DNA of 39,516 bases, taken from NCBI GenBank assembly GCA_003132305.1, contig PKXJ01000027.1, positions 1 to 39,516 of the forward strand. The letters are read 5' to 3'. This document shows positions 1 to 9,926 of this stretch, piece by piece. Made by a program: the position numbers and the translations under genes. Source of the stretch: Acidimicrobiaceae bacterium (GTDB lineage Bacteria > Actinomycetota > Acidimicrobiia > Acidimicrobiales > RAAP-2). The notes beneath the pieces are model-generated. The model saw nothing but the letters and a program-made list of their open reading frames with translations. It searched no databases and was not told the origin of the DNA. Position 1 is the first letter of the stretch. The number at the start of each line of letters is the position of its first letter.

Positions 1-29
1 ATAGGAACCGAACTAATACATTTTACTCG

Positions 30-102
30 TGCGCCGGCCGGGACTTGAACCCGGAACCTGTTGATTAAGAGTCAAATGCTCTGCCAATTGAGCTACCGGC
101 GC
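30..102 (-). tRNA. tRNA-Lys (anticodon CTT)
   Basis: On the minus strand a complete cloverleaf can be read. The acceptor arm GCGCCGG (102-96) pairs perfectly with CCGGCGC (37-31), the discriminator base is A at 30, the T arm contains GGTTCAAGTCC, and the anticodon loop CTCTTAA gives anticodon CTT for lysine AAG codons. CCA is not encoded. The outermost pair of the anticodon stem looks mismatched, which is minor. The gene lies downstream of the aldehyde dehydrogenase on the same strand. Confidence 0.95.
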
Positions 103-142
103 GTGACGAGTCTATACCGGCGATGCGTCGATACTCCGTGGA

Positions 143-1567
143 CTAGTTGTGCTGGATCGCCTTCACTTCGAGGAACTCCTCGAAACCGTACTTGCCGAGT
201 TCTCGTCCGATGCCCGACTGCTTGTAGCCGCCGAAGGGAGCGACGACGTTGAAGGCGCCGCCGTTGATCTCCACCTGTCCGGTGCGAAGTTTGCGCGCAA
301 CTTCGAACGCCTTCTCGTCGCTGCCCGCCCACACGCCACCGGCGAGTCCGTACGTTGAGTCGTTGGCAATCGCGATGGCCTCTTCTTCGGTGTCGTAGGG
401 AATGATCGAGAGCACGGGTCCAAAGATCTCTTCTTGGGCAATCGTCATATCGTTTCGAACGTCAGAGAAGACCGTCGGCGCGACGTAGTAGCCCTTTTCG
501 AGACCTTCGGGCGGGGTGACGCCGCCCGCGATGAGACGGGCGCCTTCGTCGACGCCCCTATTTATATAGTCACGCACGCGCTGTTGCTGCGTGGCGCTCA
601 CCAGCGGTCCGAGAAGACTCGATCCGGTAATGGGGTCGGCGGGCGTAAAGCCGGCCGCGGCAGCGACGGCGATGTCTTCCACTTCGCTCAGGCGCGAACG
701 CGGCACGACCATCCTCGTCAGCGCCGAGCACGTCTGGCCCGAGTTCAAGTAGCACTTGAAGACACCGTCACCCACGGCTTTGGCGAGGTCGGCGTCGTCG
801 AGAATGACGTTGGCCGATTTGCCGCCGAGCTCGAGCGAGACGCGCTTGACCATCTCCGCGGCGAGCTGCATGACACGCTTGCCGGCGCGCGTCGATCCAG
901 TGAATGAGACCATGTTGGTCTTCGGGTGAGCGACGATCGCTTCACCGACGACGGGACCGAGTCCCGACACCATGTTGAAGACGCCCTTGGGCAGACCAAT
1001 CTCGTGCACGATGTCGGCGAAGAGAAACGCGTTGATGGGCGCGACCTCGCTGGGCTTTAACACCACGGTGCAGCCGGCCGCGAGTGAGGCGGCCACCTTG
1101 TTGGCTATTTGGTGCAGGGGGTAGTTCCACGGCGTGATCGCGGCGACGACGCCCACGGGTTCGCGAACGAGCGTGGAGTTACCGACTTCCTCTTCCCACA
1201 CGAAGTCCATGGCGCGCTGAGCGTTGTCGCTAAAGGTCATGGTCGGTAGCCCCACCTGAATGCCCTTGGCGAGCATGAGCGGCATGCCCACTTCGTTCGC
1301 GATGACGAGTGCGATTTCGTCACTTCGTTCGGCGAGTTTCTCAGAGATGCGCATCAAGTACTCGCCGCGTTCTTTGGGGCTGGTGTTGGCCCAGCCGCTG
1401 AAGGCCGCGGCGGCCGCGTCGACGGCGCTGTTGGCTTCTTCGATCGTGCCGAGCGGAATAGTGGCGTAGAGCTCGCCGGTGCCCGAGGTCGTGACCTCCA
1501 GGGTTTCACCCGACGTGGCCTTTAGCCACTCGCCGTTGATGTAGAAAGAGTCGCGAACTATGGTCAT
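143..1567 (-). CDS. NAD(P)-dependent aldehyde dehydrogenase
   Basis: The 474-aa product has the normal length of the aldehyde dehydrogenase superfamily, cytosolic enzymes that oxidise an aldehyde to the carboxylic acid with NAD(P)+. Visible hallmarks are the PWN motif at residues 146-148, the cofactor-binding KPSE near 171-174, the FTGST turn near 222-226, the general-base glutamate in LELGGK (Glu246) and the nucleophilic cysteine in NSGQTC (Cys280). EEIFGPV and the C-terminal [13 protein letters not shown] stretch are also present. The start is ATG at 1565-1567, with only a weak GGGGGT upstream. A TAGATT -10-like box lies on the minus strand at 1615-1610. The gene stands alone between tRNA genes, so context does not reveal the substrate. 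Family assignment is certain; specificity is unknown. Confidence 0.95.
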   Translation of the reverse strand: MTIVRDSFYINGEWLKATSGETLEVTTSGTGELYATIPLGTIEEANSAVDAAAAAFSGWANTSPKERGEYLMRISEKLAERSDEIALVIANEVGMPLMLAKGIQVGLPTMTFSDNAQRAMDFVWEEEVGNSTLVREPVGVVAAITPWNYPLHQIANKVAASLAAGCTVVLKPSEVAPINAFLFADIVHEIGLPKGVFNMVSGLGPVVGEAIVAHPKTNMVSFTGSTRAGKRVMQLAAEMVKRVSLELGGKSANVILDDADLAKAVGDGVFKCYLNSGQTCSALTRMVVPRSRLSEVEDIAVAAAAGFTPADPITGSSLLGPLVSATQQQRVRDYINRGVDEGARLIAGGVTPPEGLEKGYYVAPTVFSDVRNDMTIAQEEIFGPVLSIIPYDTEEEAIAIANDSTYGLAGGVWAGSDEKAFEVARKLRTGQVEINGGAFNVVAPFGGYKQSGIGRELGKYGFEEFLEVKAIQHN

Positions 1568-1688
1568 GAGAACCCCCAGCAGCGAACGACAATTCGATCG
1601 CTAAAGCGAAATCTACTCGCGATGAGGTGACCCGTGACCGAGGAGAGTCCGCTCGCTCGATACCCAAAAGGTGACGTCAACGTTTGGG

Positions 1689-1762
1689 GTGAGCGACGGG
1701 GATCGAACCCGCGACCTCCAGGACCACAACCTGGCGCTCTAACCAACTGAGCTACGCCCACC
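1689..1762 (-). tRNA. tRNA-His (anticodon GTG)
   Basis: The minus-strand cloverleaf has the acceptor arm GTGGGCG paired with CGCTCAC (one G-T wobble). An extra 5' G at 1762 faces C73 at 1689, the G-1:C73 identity element specific to tRNA-His. The anticodon loop TTGTGGT, between the arms CCAGG and CCTGG, gives anticodon GTG. CCA is not encoded. Confidence 0.96.
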
Positions 1763-1838
1763 AAGACCCACCAATATTACACAGTGATTATCGACGTTGA
1801 CGAAAGATGACGAACTCGTTCACTACGCTTAAATCCAC

Positions 1839-1912
1839 GCCCCTGTAGCTCAACTGGATAGAGCAGACGGTTTCTACCCGTCAGGTTGCGGGTTCGACTC
1901 CTGCCGGGGGCA
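1839..1912 (+). tRNA. tRNA-Arg (anticodon TCT)
   Basis: The acceptor arm GCCCCTG (1839-1845) pairs with CGGGGGC (1905-1911), with one T-G wobble, followed by discriminator A at 1912. The anticodon stem GACGG/CCGTC encloses loop TTTCTAC, giving anticodon TCT for AGA codons. The T arm contains GGTTCGACTCC. CCA is not encoded. Confidence 0.96.
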
Positions 1913-1941
1913 CTGGTCCGCCACGTCTTGACACTCCTCGA

Positions 1942-2019
1942 TGGTCGGGAAGGCGGGATTCGAACCCGCGGCCTCCTGGTCCCAAACCAGGCGCGCTAAC
2001 CAAGCTGCGCTACTTCCCG
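1942..2019 (-). tRNA. tRNA-Pro (anticodon TGG), with encoded CCA
   Basis: The minus-strand acceptor arm CGGGAAG (2019-2013) pairs perfectly with CTTCCCG, followed by discriminator A at 1945. The anticodon loop TTTGGGA, between CCTGG and CCAGG, gives anticodon TGG. The T arm contains GGTTCGAATCC. The discriminator is followed by CCA (1944-1942), so this is the only one of the four tRNA genes here with an apparent genome-encoded 3' CCA. Confidence 0.96.
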
Positions 2020-2071
2020 AGGTCTCCACGTTACACATTCACTCCCGAGTGTCGTAACGAATCGGGTTGCG

Positions 2072-2077
2072 TAGGCT
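2072..2077 (+). promoter_or_regulatory. -10-like box TAGGCT upstream of the MDMPI-family gene
   Basis: TAGGCT fits the actinobacterial TANNNT -10 consensus. It lies 22 nt before ATG 2100, with GGAGGA (2088-2093) between them, so this transcript would have a short leader and a normal ribosome binding site. The 10-mer GTAGGCTTTG recurs in the proS promoter at 37940-37949. No convincing -35 box is visible. Confidence 0.55.
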
Positions 2078-2099
2078 TTGGCGGAGCGGAGGAGAGTCA

Positions 2100-2912
2100 A
2101 TGGCCTACGAGTGGATTAGCGACGCGCTCGACGAGACCTGGTCGTCGATTGACCACACGCTTCGCCTACGACGCGCCGACGCCTACGACGCGCCGACGCC
2201 GTGTCCGGGATGGAGCGTACACGACGTCTTAAGTCACCTCATCGGCTTCGAGTTGATGATGCGGGGCGAGCCCGTACCGGAGCACCGCGGTTCGTGGCCG
2301 CCGTACGTGAAAAACCCGATCGGCGAAATCAACGAGGCCTTCGTCGAGGCCTACCGGGACACGTCCGGCGTCGAAGTGCTGGACCTCTTTCGTGAAACGA
2401 CGAATCGATCGCTCGTCGCACTTCGTGGTCTCGGCGACGAGGCGTGGGAGAAGGTGGGCTGGAGCCCCGAAGGGGAGCGTCCCTACCACCGTTTTCAAGA
2501 GACCCGCGTGCTCGATAGTTGGATCCATCTTCAGGACATTCGTGACGCGCTGCTAGAACCGGCCGACGATCACGGGCCCGGCGAAGAGATCGTCCTCAAC
2601 CGATTCGAAGCGGCGCTGCCCTACGTACTGGCCAAGAAGGCGAAAGCCAAAGACGGCACCCTCGTGCGGATAAATCTCAGTGGACGTCTCGCGCGGACCG
2701 TTCTCCTCGGCGTCGAAGAGGGCCGCGCTCGAGCGCTCGACACCAGCGCGAACGTTCCCAACCTCGAACTGACGACGCCGGTGGCGCTGTTCTGGCGCCG
2801 GGCCGCGGGACGAGTGAGCGCCGACGCCTTTCTTAGCGCTTCAGCAACGGACGTTCGAGGGGACGAGGAGCTGGCGAGAGCGTTCGCCGAGAGCCTCGCC
2901 ATCGTGATTTAG
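2100..2912 (+). CDS. MDMPI/DinB-fold protein (maleylpyruvate isomerase N-terminal family)
   Basis: A 270-aa protein of the actinobacterial family named after mycothiol-dependent maleylpyruvate isomerase, a DinB-like four-helix bundle that binds a divalent metal. The family signature is visible: TPCPGWSVHDVLSHLIG near residues 33-49, with His46 the likely metal ligand, and LDSWIHLQDIRDAL near 138-151. In the characterised enzyme the second and third ligands are Glu-x3-His; here they appear as Asp139-x3-His143. Residues from about 160 form a more variable C-terminal domain. The start is ATG 2100 because GGAGGA sits 6 nt upstream; the frame stays open to a TTG at 2067 without support. The gene stands alone between tRNA-Pro and tig. 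The substrate is unknown, and many relatives are thiol-S-transferases of unknown role. Confidence 0.8.
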   Translation: MAYEWISDALDETWSSIDHTLRLRRADAYDAPTPCPGWSVHDVLSHLIGFELMMRGEPVPEHRGSWPPYVKNPIGEINEAFVEAYRDTSGVEVLDLFRETTNRSLVALRGLGDEAWEKVGWSPEGERPYHRFQETRVLDSWIHLQDIRDALLEPADDHGPGEEIVLNRFEAALPYVLAKKAKAKDGTLVRINLSGRLARTVLLGVEEGRARALDTSANVPNLELTTPVALFWRRAAGRVSADAFLSASATDVRGDEELARAFAESLAIVI

Positions 2913-2931
2913 AACCTTTGGATTGAACCGG

Positions 2932-2937
2932 TAGGCT
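2932..2937 (+). promoter_or_regulatory. -10-like box TAGGCT of tig (short or no leader)
   Basis: TAGGCT ends 10 nt before ATG 2948 and no Shine-Dalgarno sequence lies between them. Transcription would begin at, or a few bases before, the start codon. This belongs to the repeated pattern of -10 boxes set very close to start codons in this window. Confidence 0.55.
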
Positions 2938-2947
2938 GGCGTCTCTT

Positions 2948-4282
2948 ATGCGCGCTACTACCACCTCTCTTGAGAACAACCGAGTCAAGCTCGTCGTCGA
3001 AGTTGACGGGCCCGAGATGGATCAAGCCATCGACACCGCCGCGTCGAAGCTTTCGAAGCAGGTCACCATCAAGGGTTTTCGCAAGGGCAAAGTGCCCAAG
3101 AACGTGTTGATGGCTCACATCGGTGGTCCGACCGCGTTGCGCAGCGAGGCCATTCGAGACGCCATTCCCGACTTTTACGCCCACGCCGTCGCGGACACAA
3201 TGATCGACCCGATCTCGCAACCCGACATCAACATCACCGCCGGCGAAGAAGAGGGCGAACTGGTCTTTGAAGCGGACGTGGAGGTCCGGCCCGAGGTGTA
3301 TCTCTCCGGCCAAAACGAGCTTCGCGTCACCATTCCGTCGCCCGTCGTCACCGACCAGGAGGTGAACGCCCAGATTGACCGCTTCCGCGAGACCGACGCC
3401 ACGTTGCAGGACGTCGATCGACCAATCGTGACCGGCGACCTCGTGACGATGGACGTACACGTGCAACAGATCGCGACCGACGAAGACCCGCTCGACATGA
3501 GCGACTTCATGTACACCGTGGGATCGGGCACAATCACCTCTGGCGTGGATGAGTTGATTCTTGGAATGAAGGCCGGTGAAGAGTTGAAGCTCAACGGCAA
3601 CGCCGGTCCGGGCGTCGTCGCGACCTACGAGTTGAAGCTCAAGAAGGTCCAAGAGCGTGAGCTGCCCGAACTCAGTGACGAGTGGGTTCAAGAGAACACT
3701 GAGTGGCAGAGCGACGAGGAGATGCGCGACGCCATCCTCGATCAGATGCGCCGCATGCGCATCGTCGAAGCGCAGATGGCCCAGCGCGACGCGGTGCTCA
3801 TGGCGCTGAGCGATCTGGTAAGTGAAGACGTCGTGCCCAACGCGTTAGTACAAGACGAGACCAACTCCCGGCTCCACGATCTCGGTCACCGACTTGAGCA
3901 GCAGAAGCTGAACCTTGAAACGTTCTTGCAAGTTACCAATCAGAGCTCCGATCAACTGCTCGAAACTCTTCGCGCCGACGCCGTGCGCGCCGTTCGCGTC
4001 GACCTGGCGCTGCGCGCGCTCGTACGAGCCGAGGACCTCGAACCCACCGACGAGGAGATCGACCAAGAGCTCGAAACCACGGCCGCCTCGATGAACATGA
4101 CGCCCGAACTCTTGCGAACGAATCTGCGCGACACCGGTCGTGTGATTACGTTTCGCGCGGAGGTTGGAAAAATGAAGGCGTCACGTTGGTTGACCGACAA
4201 CGTCACCTATGTGGATCCCGAGGGTGTCGAGATCGACCGTGCGCTCTTGCAGACCGATCAATCAGAGGACCTCGACGCCTAA
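2948..4282 (+). CDS. tig: Trigger factor, ribosome-associated chaperone
   Basis: The 444-aa length is usual for trigger factor, which binds ribosomal protein L23 at the exit tunnel and shields nascent chains. The N-terminal ribosome-docking signature GFRKGKVP lies at residues 43-50. A FKBP-type PPIase domain follows at about 155-240 (GDLVTMDV, then VGSGT and LILGMKAGEE). The long helical C-terminal arms run from about 255 to 430, ending in a short acidic tail. The start is ATG 2948, just downstream of a -10-like box and without a ribosome binding site. clpP follows after 9 bp and clpX after that, the classical tig-clpP-clpX arrangement that couples folding with regulated proteolysis. Nothing in it looks truncated. 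Confidence 0.97.
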   Translation: MRATTTSLENNRVKLVVEVDGPEMDQAIDTAASKLSKQVTIKGFRKGKVPKNVLMAHIGGPTALRSEAIRDAIPDFYAHAVADTMIDPISQPDINITAGEEEGELVFEADVEVRPEVYLSGQNELRVTIPSPVVTDQEVNAQIDRFRETDATLQDVDRPIVTGDLVTMDVHVQQIATDEDPLDMSDFMYTVGSGTITSGVDELILGMKAGEELKLNGNAGPGVVATYELKLKKVQERELPELSDEWVQENTEWQSDEEMRDAILDQMRRMRIVEAQMAQRDAVLMALSDLVSEDVVPNALVQDETNSRLHDLGHRLEQQKLNLETFLQVTNQSSDQLLETLRADAVRAVRVDLALRALVRAEDLEPTDEEIDQELETTAASMNMTPELLRTNLRDTGRVITFRAEVGKMKASRWLTDNVTYVDPEGVEIDRALLQTDQSEDLDA

Positions 4283-4291
4283 GGTAGACAC

Positions 4292-4900
4292 GTGAACGAC
4301 AACTACCGAGCTCAGAACTATCTCGTCCCCACGGTCGTAGAGTCATCGAATCGTGGCGAGCGCGCCTACGACCTCTACAGCCGCCTCCTGCGTGAGCGGA
4401 TCATCTTCCTGGGCACACCCATCGACGACACCATCGCCAACTTGGTCTGCGCCCAGATGCTCTTTCTCGAGTCCGAAGACCCCGAGAAGGACATCAACCT
4501 CTACATCAACTCACCCGGTGGGGACATCACGGGACTGTTGGCGATCTACGACACCATGAAGTACATCAAGCCCGACGTGTCGACGTTCTGTTTCGGCCAG
4601 GCCGCTTCCGCGGCGGCGGTGCTGCTGGGCGCGGGATCGAAGGGAAAGCGCTACGCGCTGCCCCACGCGCGCGTGCTGTTGCACCAACCTTGGGGCGGCG
4701 TCGGGGGACAAGCTTCGGACATTGAAATTCAGGCGCGAGAAATCCTGCGGATGAAGGACATGTTGAACGCCATGCTCGCCGCCGACACCGGTCAATCGGT
4801 GGAGCGCGTCAACAAAGACACCGACCGCGACTTCATCATCAGTGCCGACGAGGCCGTGGAATACGGCCTGATTGACGAAGTTATAGCGTCTCGCGCCTAG
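4292..4900 (+). CDS. clpP: ATP-dependent Clp protease proteolytic subunit
   Basis: The 202-aa serine peptidase forms the 14-subunit degradation chamber that works with ClpX or other Clp ATPases in the cytosol. The catalytic triad can be placed: Ser106 in GQAASAA, His131 in LLHQPWGG, and Asp180 in TDRDF. The NSPGG oxyanion-loop motif is at 73-77. The start is GTG 4292, 9 bp after tig, with AAGG just upstream, suggesting cotranscription and coupling. Actinobacteria often carry two adjacent clpP genes; only one is present here, and clpX follows directly. A second copy may exist elsewhere in the genome. Confidence 0.97.
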   Translation: MNDNYRAQNYLVPTVVESSNRGERAYDLYSRLLRERIIFLGTPIDDTIANLVCAQMLFLESEDPEKDINLYINSPGGDITGLLAIYDTMKYIKPDVSTFCFGQAASAAAVLLGAGSKGKRYALPHARVLLHQPWGGVGGQASDIEIQAREILRMKDMLNAMLAADTGQSVERVNKDTDRDFIISADEAVEYGLIDEVIASRA

Positions 4901-4927
4901 GTACCTCGATTTTGCGGTGCTGGCCCG

Positions 4928-4933
4928 TAGGAT
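4928..4933 (+). promoter_or_regulatory. -10-like box TAGGAT upstream of clpX
   Basis: TAGGAT lies between clpP and clpX, 33 nt before GTG 4967. GGGGGGAG (4956-4963) near the start codon would serve as ribosome binding site. This suggests clpX can be transcribed on its own as well as from the tig-clpP unit. No -35 box is evident. Confidence 0.45.
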
Positions 4934-4966
4934 GGACCACGGCGGTAGGTCGGTCGGGGGGAGCCC

Positions 4967-6226
<1,260 letters not shown>

Positions 6227-6229
6227 ACC

Positions 6230-7558
6230 GTGCGCTTCGCTTCGTACGCTGAAGCGTTGCACTGGCTTCAATCGCACGTGGACTTCGAGCGAATCGCGCC
6301 CAATCGTCAGCCCGTACCTTCCCTGCAGCCCATTCGCGACACGCTGGCCCAGTTCGCCGATCCCCAAGGTGACTATCCCACCATTCACGTCACCGGCACG
6401 AACGGCAAGGGTACGACGACCACCGTCATCAGTGCGCTGTTAGAGGCGACGGGACTGAGGGTCGGAACCTTTACGAGTCCCGATCTTCACGCGGTGAATG
6501 AGCGAATCGCCGTGGACGCGACGCCCATTGACGACGAAGCATTGATTGGAGTGCTCGAACGCCTGTCGGACGTCGAAACAGTGACCGGGATAGTTCTAAC
6601 GCGTTTTGAACTGCTCACGGTGGCGGCGTTGCTGCACTTCTCCGACGAAGGCGTGGACGTCGGCGTCATTGAAGTGGGCATGGGCGGCACGTGGGATTCG
6701 ACCAACGTCATTGAGTCGGACGTGGCCGTTCTGACCAACGTCGACCTCGATCACACGGCGGTCCTGGGCTCGACGGTGGGCGCGATCGCGAACGACAAGG
6801 TGGGCATTTTTCGACACGACGGCGTCGCCGTTGTCGCGACCACGAACGCCATCGTTGTCGAGATTGCCCAACGACGAGCAGAGGAGGTTGGCGCGACGTT
6901 GTGGTTACTCGGCGACACGTTCGAGCTCGAAGAGAATGAACTGGCCGTTGGTGGGCGAGCGATCACCTTGATGACGCCCTACGACCGCTACGAAGAAGTC
7001 CTCGTGTCGCTGCACGGCATCCACCAGGGCGTGAACGCCGCGGCGGCCGTCGCCGCCGCGGAGGCGTTCTTGGGACGAGCGCTCGGCGAGGCCGTCGTCA
7101 CGTCGACGCTGGGAAGCCTTCAAATGCCTGGTCGGACTGAAGTTATCGCGAGAAATCCAATGATCGTCGTGGACGGCGCGCACAACCCGGCGGGCGTGCG
7201 CGCGCTGGTCGCGACGTTGGACGGCGCGTTTGACGTTCGCGGTGAACGACGATGCGTACTGGGGATGTTGACCGGTCGCGACCTCGACGACATGGTCGCG
7301 CCGCTCGTGGGCGCGGGCTTCACCGAGTTTCACTGTTGTGCGCCACGATCACCGCGCGCGGTTCCCGTCGGCGAGGTCGCCGCGGCACTGCGACGAAACG
7401 GAGCGGTGGCCTTTGAACATCCCAGCGCGAAAGCGGCACTCGCGCACGCGCGCGAGCGATCGACGGACGACGACCTCATTGTCGTCGCGGGCAGCCTCTA
7501 CCTCGTCGCCGAAGTTCGTGGCGAGGTGTTGCACGTCACGTCACGACACATCTCGTGA
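6230..7558 (+). CDS. folC: Folylpolyglutamate / dihydrofolate synthase
   Basis: The 442-aa protein of the Mur ligase superfamily adds glutamate to folates (and, if bifunctional, to dihydropteroate) using ATP in the cytosol. The P-loop GTNGKGTTTT begins near residue 55. The conserved EVGMGGTWDSTN segment follows near 147-158, then TNVDLDHTAVLG, and the C-terminal ligase domain has VDGAHNPAG. The start is GTG 6230, 3 bp after clpX, with no separate ribosome binding site, so translation is probably coupled to clpX. In many actinobacteria valS lies between clpX and folC; it is absent here. Whether it is bifunctional cannot be read from sequence alone. Confidence 0.94.
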   Translation: MRFASYAEALHWLQSHVDFERIAPNRQPVPSLQPIRDTLAQFADPQGDYPTIHVTGTNGKGTTTTVISALLEATGLRVGTFTSPDLHAVNERIAVDATPIDDEALIGVLERLSDVETVTGIVLTRFELLTVAALLHFSDEGVDVGVIEVGMGGTWDSTNVIESDVAVLTNVDLDHTAVLGSTVGAIANDKVGIFRHDGVAVVATTNAIVVEIAQRRAEEVGATLWLLGDTFELEENELAVGGRAITLMTPYDRYEEVLVSLHGIHQGVNAAAAVAAAEAFLGRALGEAVVTSTLGSLQMPGRTEVIARNPMIVVDGAHNPAGVRALVATLDGAFDVRGERRCVLGMLTGRDLDDMVAPLVGAGFTEFHCCAPRSPRAVPVGEVAAALRRNGAVAFEHPSAKAALAHARERSTDDDLIVVAGSLYLVAEVRGEVLHVTSRHIS

Positions 7559-7564
7559 GACTGT

Positions 7565-7570
7565 TAGATT
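7565..7570 (+). promoter_or_regulatory. -10-like box TAGATT of ndk (leaderless type)
   Basis: TAGATT ends 7 nt before the GTG start at 7578 and there is no ribosome binding site in between. Transcription would start at the start codon itself. Confidence 0.5.
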
Positions 7571-7577
7571 GCCTGGC

Positions 7578-7988
7578 GTGAAGAGAACGCTGGTCATCGT
7601 CAAGCCCGACGGGGTCGAGCGTGGGCTCGTGGGCGAGATTCTCTCTCGCCTCGAGCAGAGGCAACTTCGCCTCGTGGCCGCTGATCTGCGGACCATGGAC
7701 GTTGCTACGGCGAAGCGTCACTACGCCGAACACGAGGGCAAGCCCTTCTTCGATCGCCTCGTGGCCTCCATCACCAGCGCGCCGGCGCTGGTGATGGTGT
7801 TCGAAGGGCCCGACGACACGTGGCGGGTCGTTCGAACGATGATCGGCGCGACCAATCCGGCCGAAGCCGCGCCGGGAACCATCCGCGGCGACCTCGCTCT
7901 TGAGATGGACGCAAACTTGATACACGGTTCGGATTCGGCCGACGCCGCGCAGCGAGAAATCGCCATCTTCTTTCCAGACTTGGCTTAA
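7578..7988 (+). CDS. ndk: Nucleoside diphosphate kinase
   Basis: The 136-aa product has the typical length of this enzyme, which transfers phosphate from ATP to nucleoside diphosphates through a phosphohistidine. It opens with RTLVIVKPDGVERGL and has the active-site histidine in NLIHGSDS (His116). The frame is open well upstream into folC, but the family begins exactly at this GTG. The -10-like TAGATT 7 nt upstream supports a leaderless start. It lies 19 bp after folC, and in many actinobacteria ndk is also found near folC. Confidence 0.97.
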   Translation: MKRTLVIVKPDGVERGLVGEILSRLEQRQLRLVAADLRTMDVATAKRHYAEHEGKPFFDRLVASITSAPALVMVFEGPDDTWRVVRTMIGATNPAEAAPGTIRGDLALEMDANLIHGSDSADAAQREIAIFFPDLA

Positions 7989-8022
7989 CGAGTCGAACTG
8001 GTTCGCTGCCGCCTTCTTGCCC

Positions 8023-8028
8023 TAGCCT
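8023..8028 (+). promoter_or_regulatory. -10-like box TAGCCT of the mreBCD-mrdA operon
   Basis: TAGCCT lies 44 nt before ATG 8073, and a ribosome binding site AAAGGGA (8062-8068) sits 4 nt before the start. The operon would therefore have a leader of about 38 nt. No clear -35 box is seen. Confidence 0.5.
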
Positions 8029-8072
8029 TGTAGTCACGCGCGGGGTGTCTCACGCCTCAATAAAGGGATTCT

Positions 8073-9104
8073 ATGGCTGATGGACGTTTCTCACTGTTGG
8101 GCCGTGACATGGCGGTGGACCTAGGCACCGCGAACACGCTGGTGTACGTCCGAGGTCGCGGCATCATCTTGAACGAACCGTCCGTCGTCGCGGTCGACGT
8201 CAAAGACGGCAAACCGCTCGCCGTGGGCGCCGAGGCCAAGCGAATGATCGGGCGCACGCCGAGCAACATCCAGGCCATTCGTCCCTTGAAGGACGGCGTA
8301 ATCGCGGACTTTGAGATCTGCGAGAAGATGTTGCGCTACTTCATTCACCGCGTGCACCAACGCCGCTTCGCCAAACCTCGCATGGTCATCTGTGTTCCTT
8401 CGGGGATCACCGGAGTGGAACAACGTGCCGTGATGGAAGCCGCGGAGTTCGCGGGCGCGCGCAAGGCCTACATCATCGAAGAGCCGATGGCGGCCGCCAT
8501 TGGCGCGGGACTTCCCATTCACGAACCCACCGGCAACATGGTCGTGGACATCGGTGGGGGCACGACCGAAGTCGCGGTGATCTCACTCGGTGGCATCGTG
8601 ACGAGTCAATCCATTCGTGTCGGCGGCGACGAGCTTGACGAAGCGCTCGTGGCGTACGTGAAAAAAGAGTTCCAGCTCGCGCTCGGTGAGAGAACGGCCG
8701 AAGAGATCAAAATCCAGTTGGGATCAGCCTTCCCGCTCCAAGAGGAGTTGCGCGCCGAGATTCGCGGACGCGACCTCGTGACGGGTCTGCCCAAGACGGT
8801 CATCATCTCCACCGAACAGATTCGCCAAGCCATCGAAGAACCCGTGCAGGCCATCGTTGACGCCGTCAAAGTGACGTTGGACCGCACGCCGCCCGAACTC
8901 TCTTCGGACCTGATGGAGCAGGGTATTGTCCTCACCGGTGGCGGGGCACTCCTGGCGGGTCTCGCGGCTCGCTTGGAGTACGAGACCAATATGCCGATCA
9001 TCGTGGCGGACGATCCCTTGAACTGCGTGGCGCTCGGCAGTGGGATGTGTCTCGAAGAGCTTGACGTCTTCGCGCGCATGTTGAAGACCAGCCCTTCGCG
9101 TTAA
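8073..9104 (+). CDS. mreB: Rod-shape determining protein MreB (actin-like)
   Basis: The 343-aa bacterial actin homologue forms membrane-bound filaments that guide lateral cell-wall synthesis. Phosphate-1 motif [12 protein letters not shown] lies near residues 13-24. The nucleotide-binding core continues with [14 protein letters not shown], the phosphate-2 motif [18 protein letters not shown], and the adenosine motif [11 protein letters not shown] near 291-301. The start is ATG 8073 with AAAGGGA upstream. mreC follows after 3 bp. Its presence implies rod-like growth directed by a lateral elongasome, unlike the polar growth of mycobacteria and corynebacteria, which lack mreB. Confidence 0.98.
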   Translation: MADGRFSLLGRDMAVDLGTANTLVYVRGRGIILNEPSVVAVDVKDGKPLAVGAEAKRMIGRTPSNIQAIRPLKDGVIADFEICEKMLRYFIHRVHQRRFAKPRMVICVPSGITGVEQRAVMEAAEFAGARKAYIIEEPMAAAIGAGLPIHEPTGNMVVDIGGGTTEVAVISLGGIVTSQSIRVGGDELDEALVAYVKKEFQLALGERTAEEIKIQLGSAFPLQEELRAEIRGRDLVTGLPKTVIISTEQIRQAIEEPVQAIVDAVKVTLDRTPPELSSDLMEQGIVLTGGGALLAGLAARLEYETNMPIIVADDPLNCVALGSGMCLEELDVFARMLKTSPSR

Positions 9105-9107
9105 CGC

Positions 9108-9926
9108 GTGGCCACGGATCGTTCGCGGCGACGTTCGTGGACCCTCGGTGTGGCAGTGGTGGCGACGATTCTCGTGCTCTATCTCACGACGGGTGTCGCG
9201 TCGGGGCTGCGTGGCGGAGCGAACATTGTCATCACGCCCTTTAGCTGGGCCGTCAACACCATCGCGCGACCGATTGGCCACATGTTGGCCGGCACCGTCA
9301 ACTACAGCGACGTCGTCGCGCAAAATGAGAAGTTGCGCTACCAGCTCGGACGGGCGCAAGAGCGCGCCAACGAAGGGTGGTCGTACTTTCGCCAGCTTCA
9401 ACAAATCACGACCGAGTTGGAAGTGCCCTTCGTTGGTTCGCTGTCCACGGTGGCCGCTCAAGTCACCACGCTCTCACCCACAAATTTCTCCGCGACGGTG
9501 GGTATCTCCAAAGGTCGCAACAGCGGGATCTTGGTCGGCATGCCCGTCGTGGCGAACGGTGGACTCGTGGGTCGCGTGATCGCGACCACGACCAACGGGG
9601 CCACCGTTCGACTCATCACCGACACCGCCTCGTCCGTGGGCGTCACGTTGAAGACGGGTAGAGCGACGCTCATCGTGTCGGGTCGAGGTCTGAACAACGG
9701 ACTCGGCGCGACGGCCGTTCCCCTGGGCACGTCGATCGGTCCGGGCACCAAACTCTCGACGGACGGACTCAATGGCGCGCTCTATCCGGCCGGACTGCCC
9801 GTCGCCTCGGTGAAGACCGTCAGCTTGACGCCCGGCGCGGCGACCTACAACCTCACCTTGCAACCAGCCGCGAACCTGCGTGATCTGTCCTACCTCGACG
9901 TCGTGATCTGGGAACCCGCTGCGTGA
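9108..9926 (+). CDS. mreC: Rod-shape determining protein MreC
   Basis: The 272-aa protein links the cytoskeleton to periplasmic wall synthases. A short basic N-terminus (RSRRRSW) precedes one membrane helix at about residues 12-30. A coiled-coil-prone segment follows at about 65-105 (NEKLRYQLGRAQERANEGW), then the beta-rich MreC domain with VVANGGLVGRV and an AALYPAGLPVG-like SNGALYPAGLPVASV region. The start is GTG 9108, 3 bp after mreB. It overlaps mreD by 4 nt (GTGA), pointing to translational coupling. Confidence 0.93.
   Translation: MATDRSRRRSWTLGVAVVATILVLYLTTGVASGLRGGANIVITPFSWAVNTIARPIGHMLAGTVNYSDVVAQNEKLRYQLGRAQERANEGWSYFRQLQQITTELEVPFVGSLSTVAAQVTTLSPTNFSATVGISKGRNSGILVGMPVVANGGLVGRVIATTTNGATVRLITDTASSVGVTLKTGRATLIVSGRGLNNGLGATAVPLGTSIGPGTKLSTDGLNGALYPAGLPVASVKTVSLTPGAATYNLTLQPAANLRDLSYLDVVIWEPAA

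Noticed and set aside
2909-3691. A 260-aa minus-strand open frame over trigger factor
   Set aside because: It is a shadow of the real gene with unnatural His/Val/Asp-rich composition.
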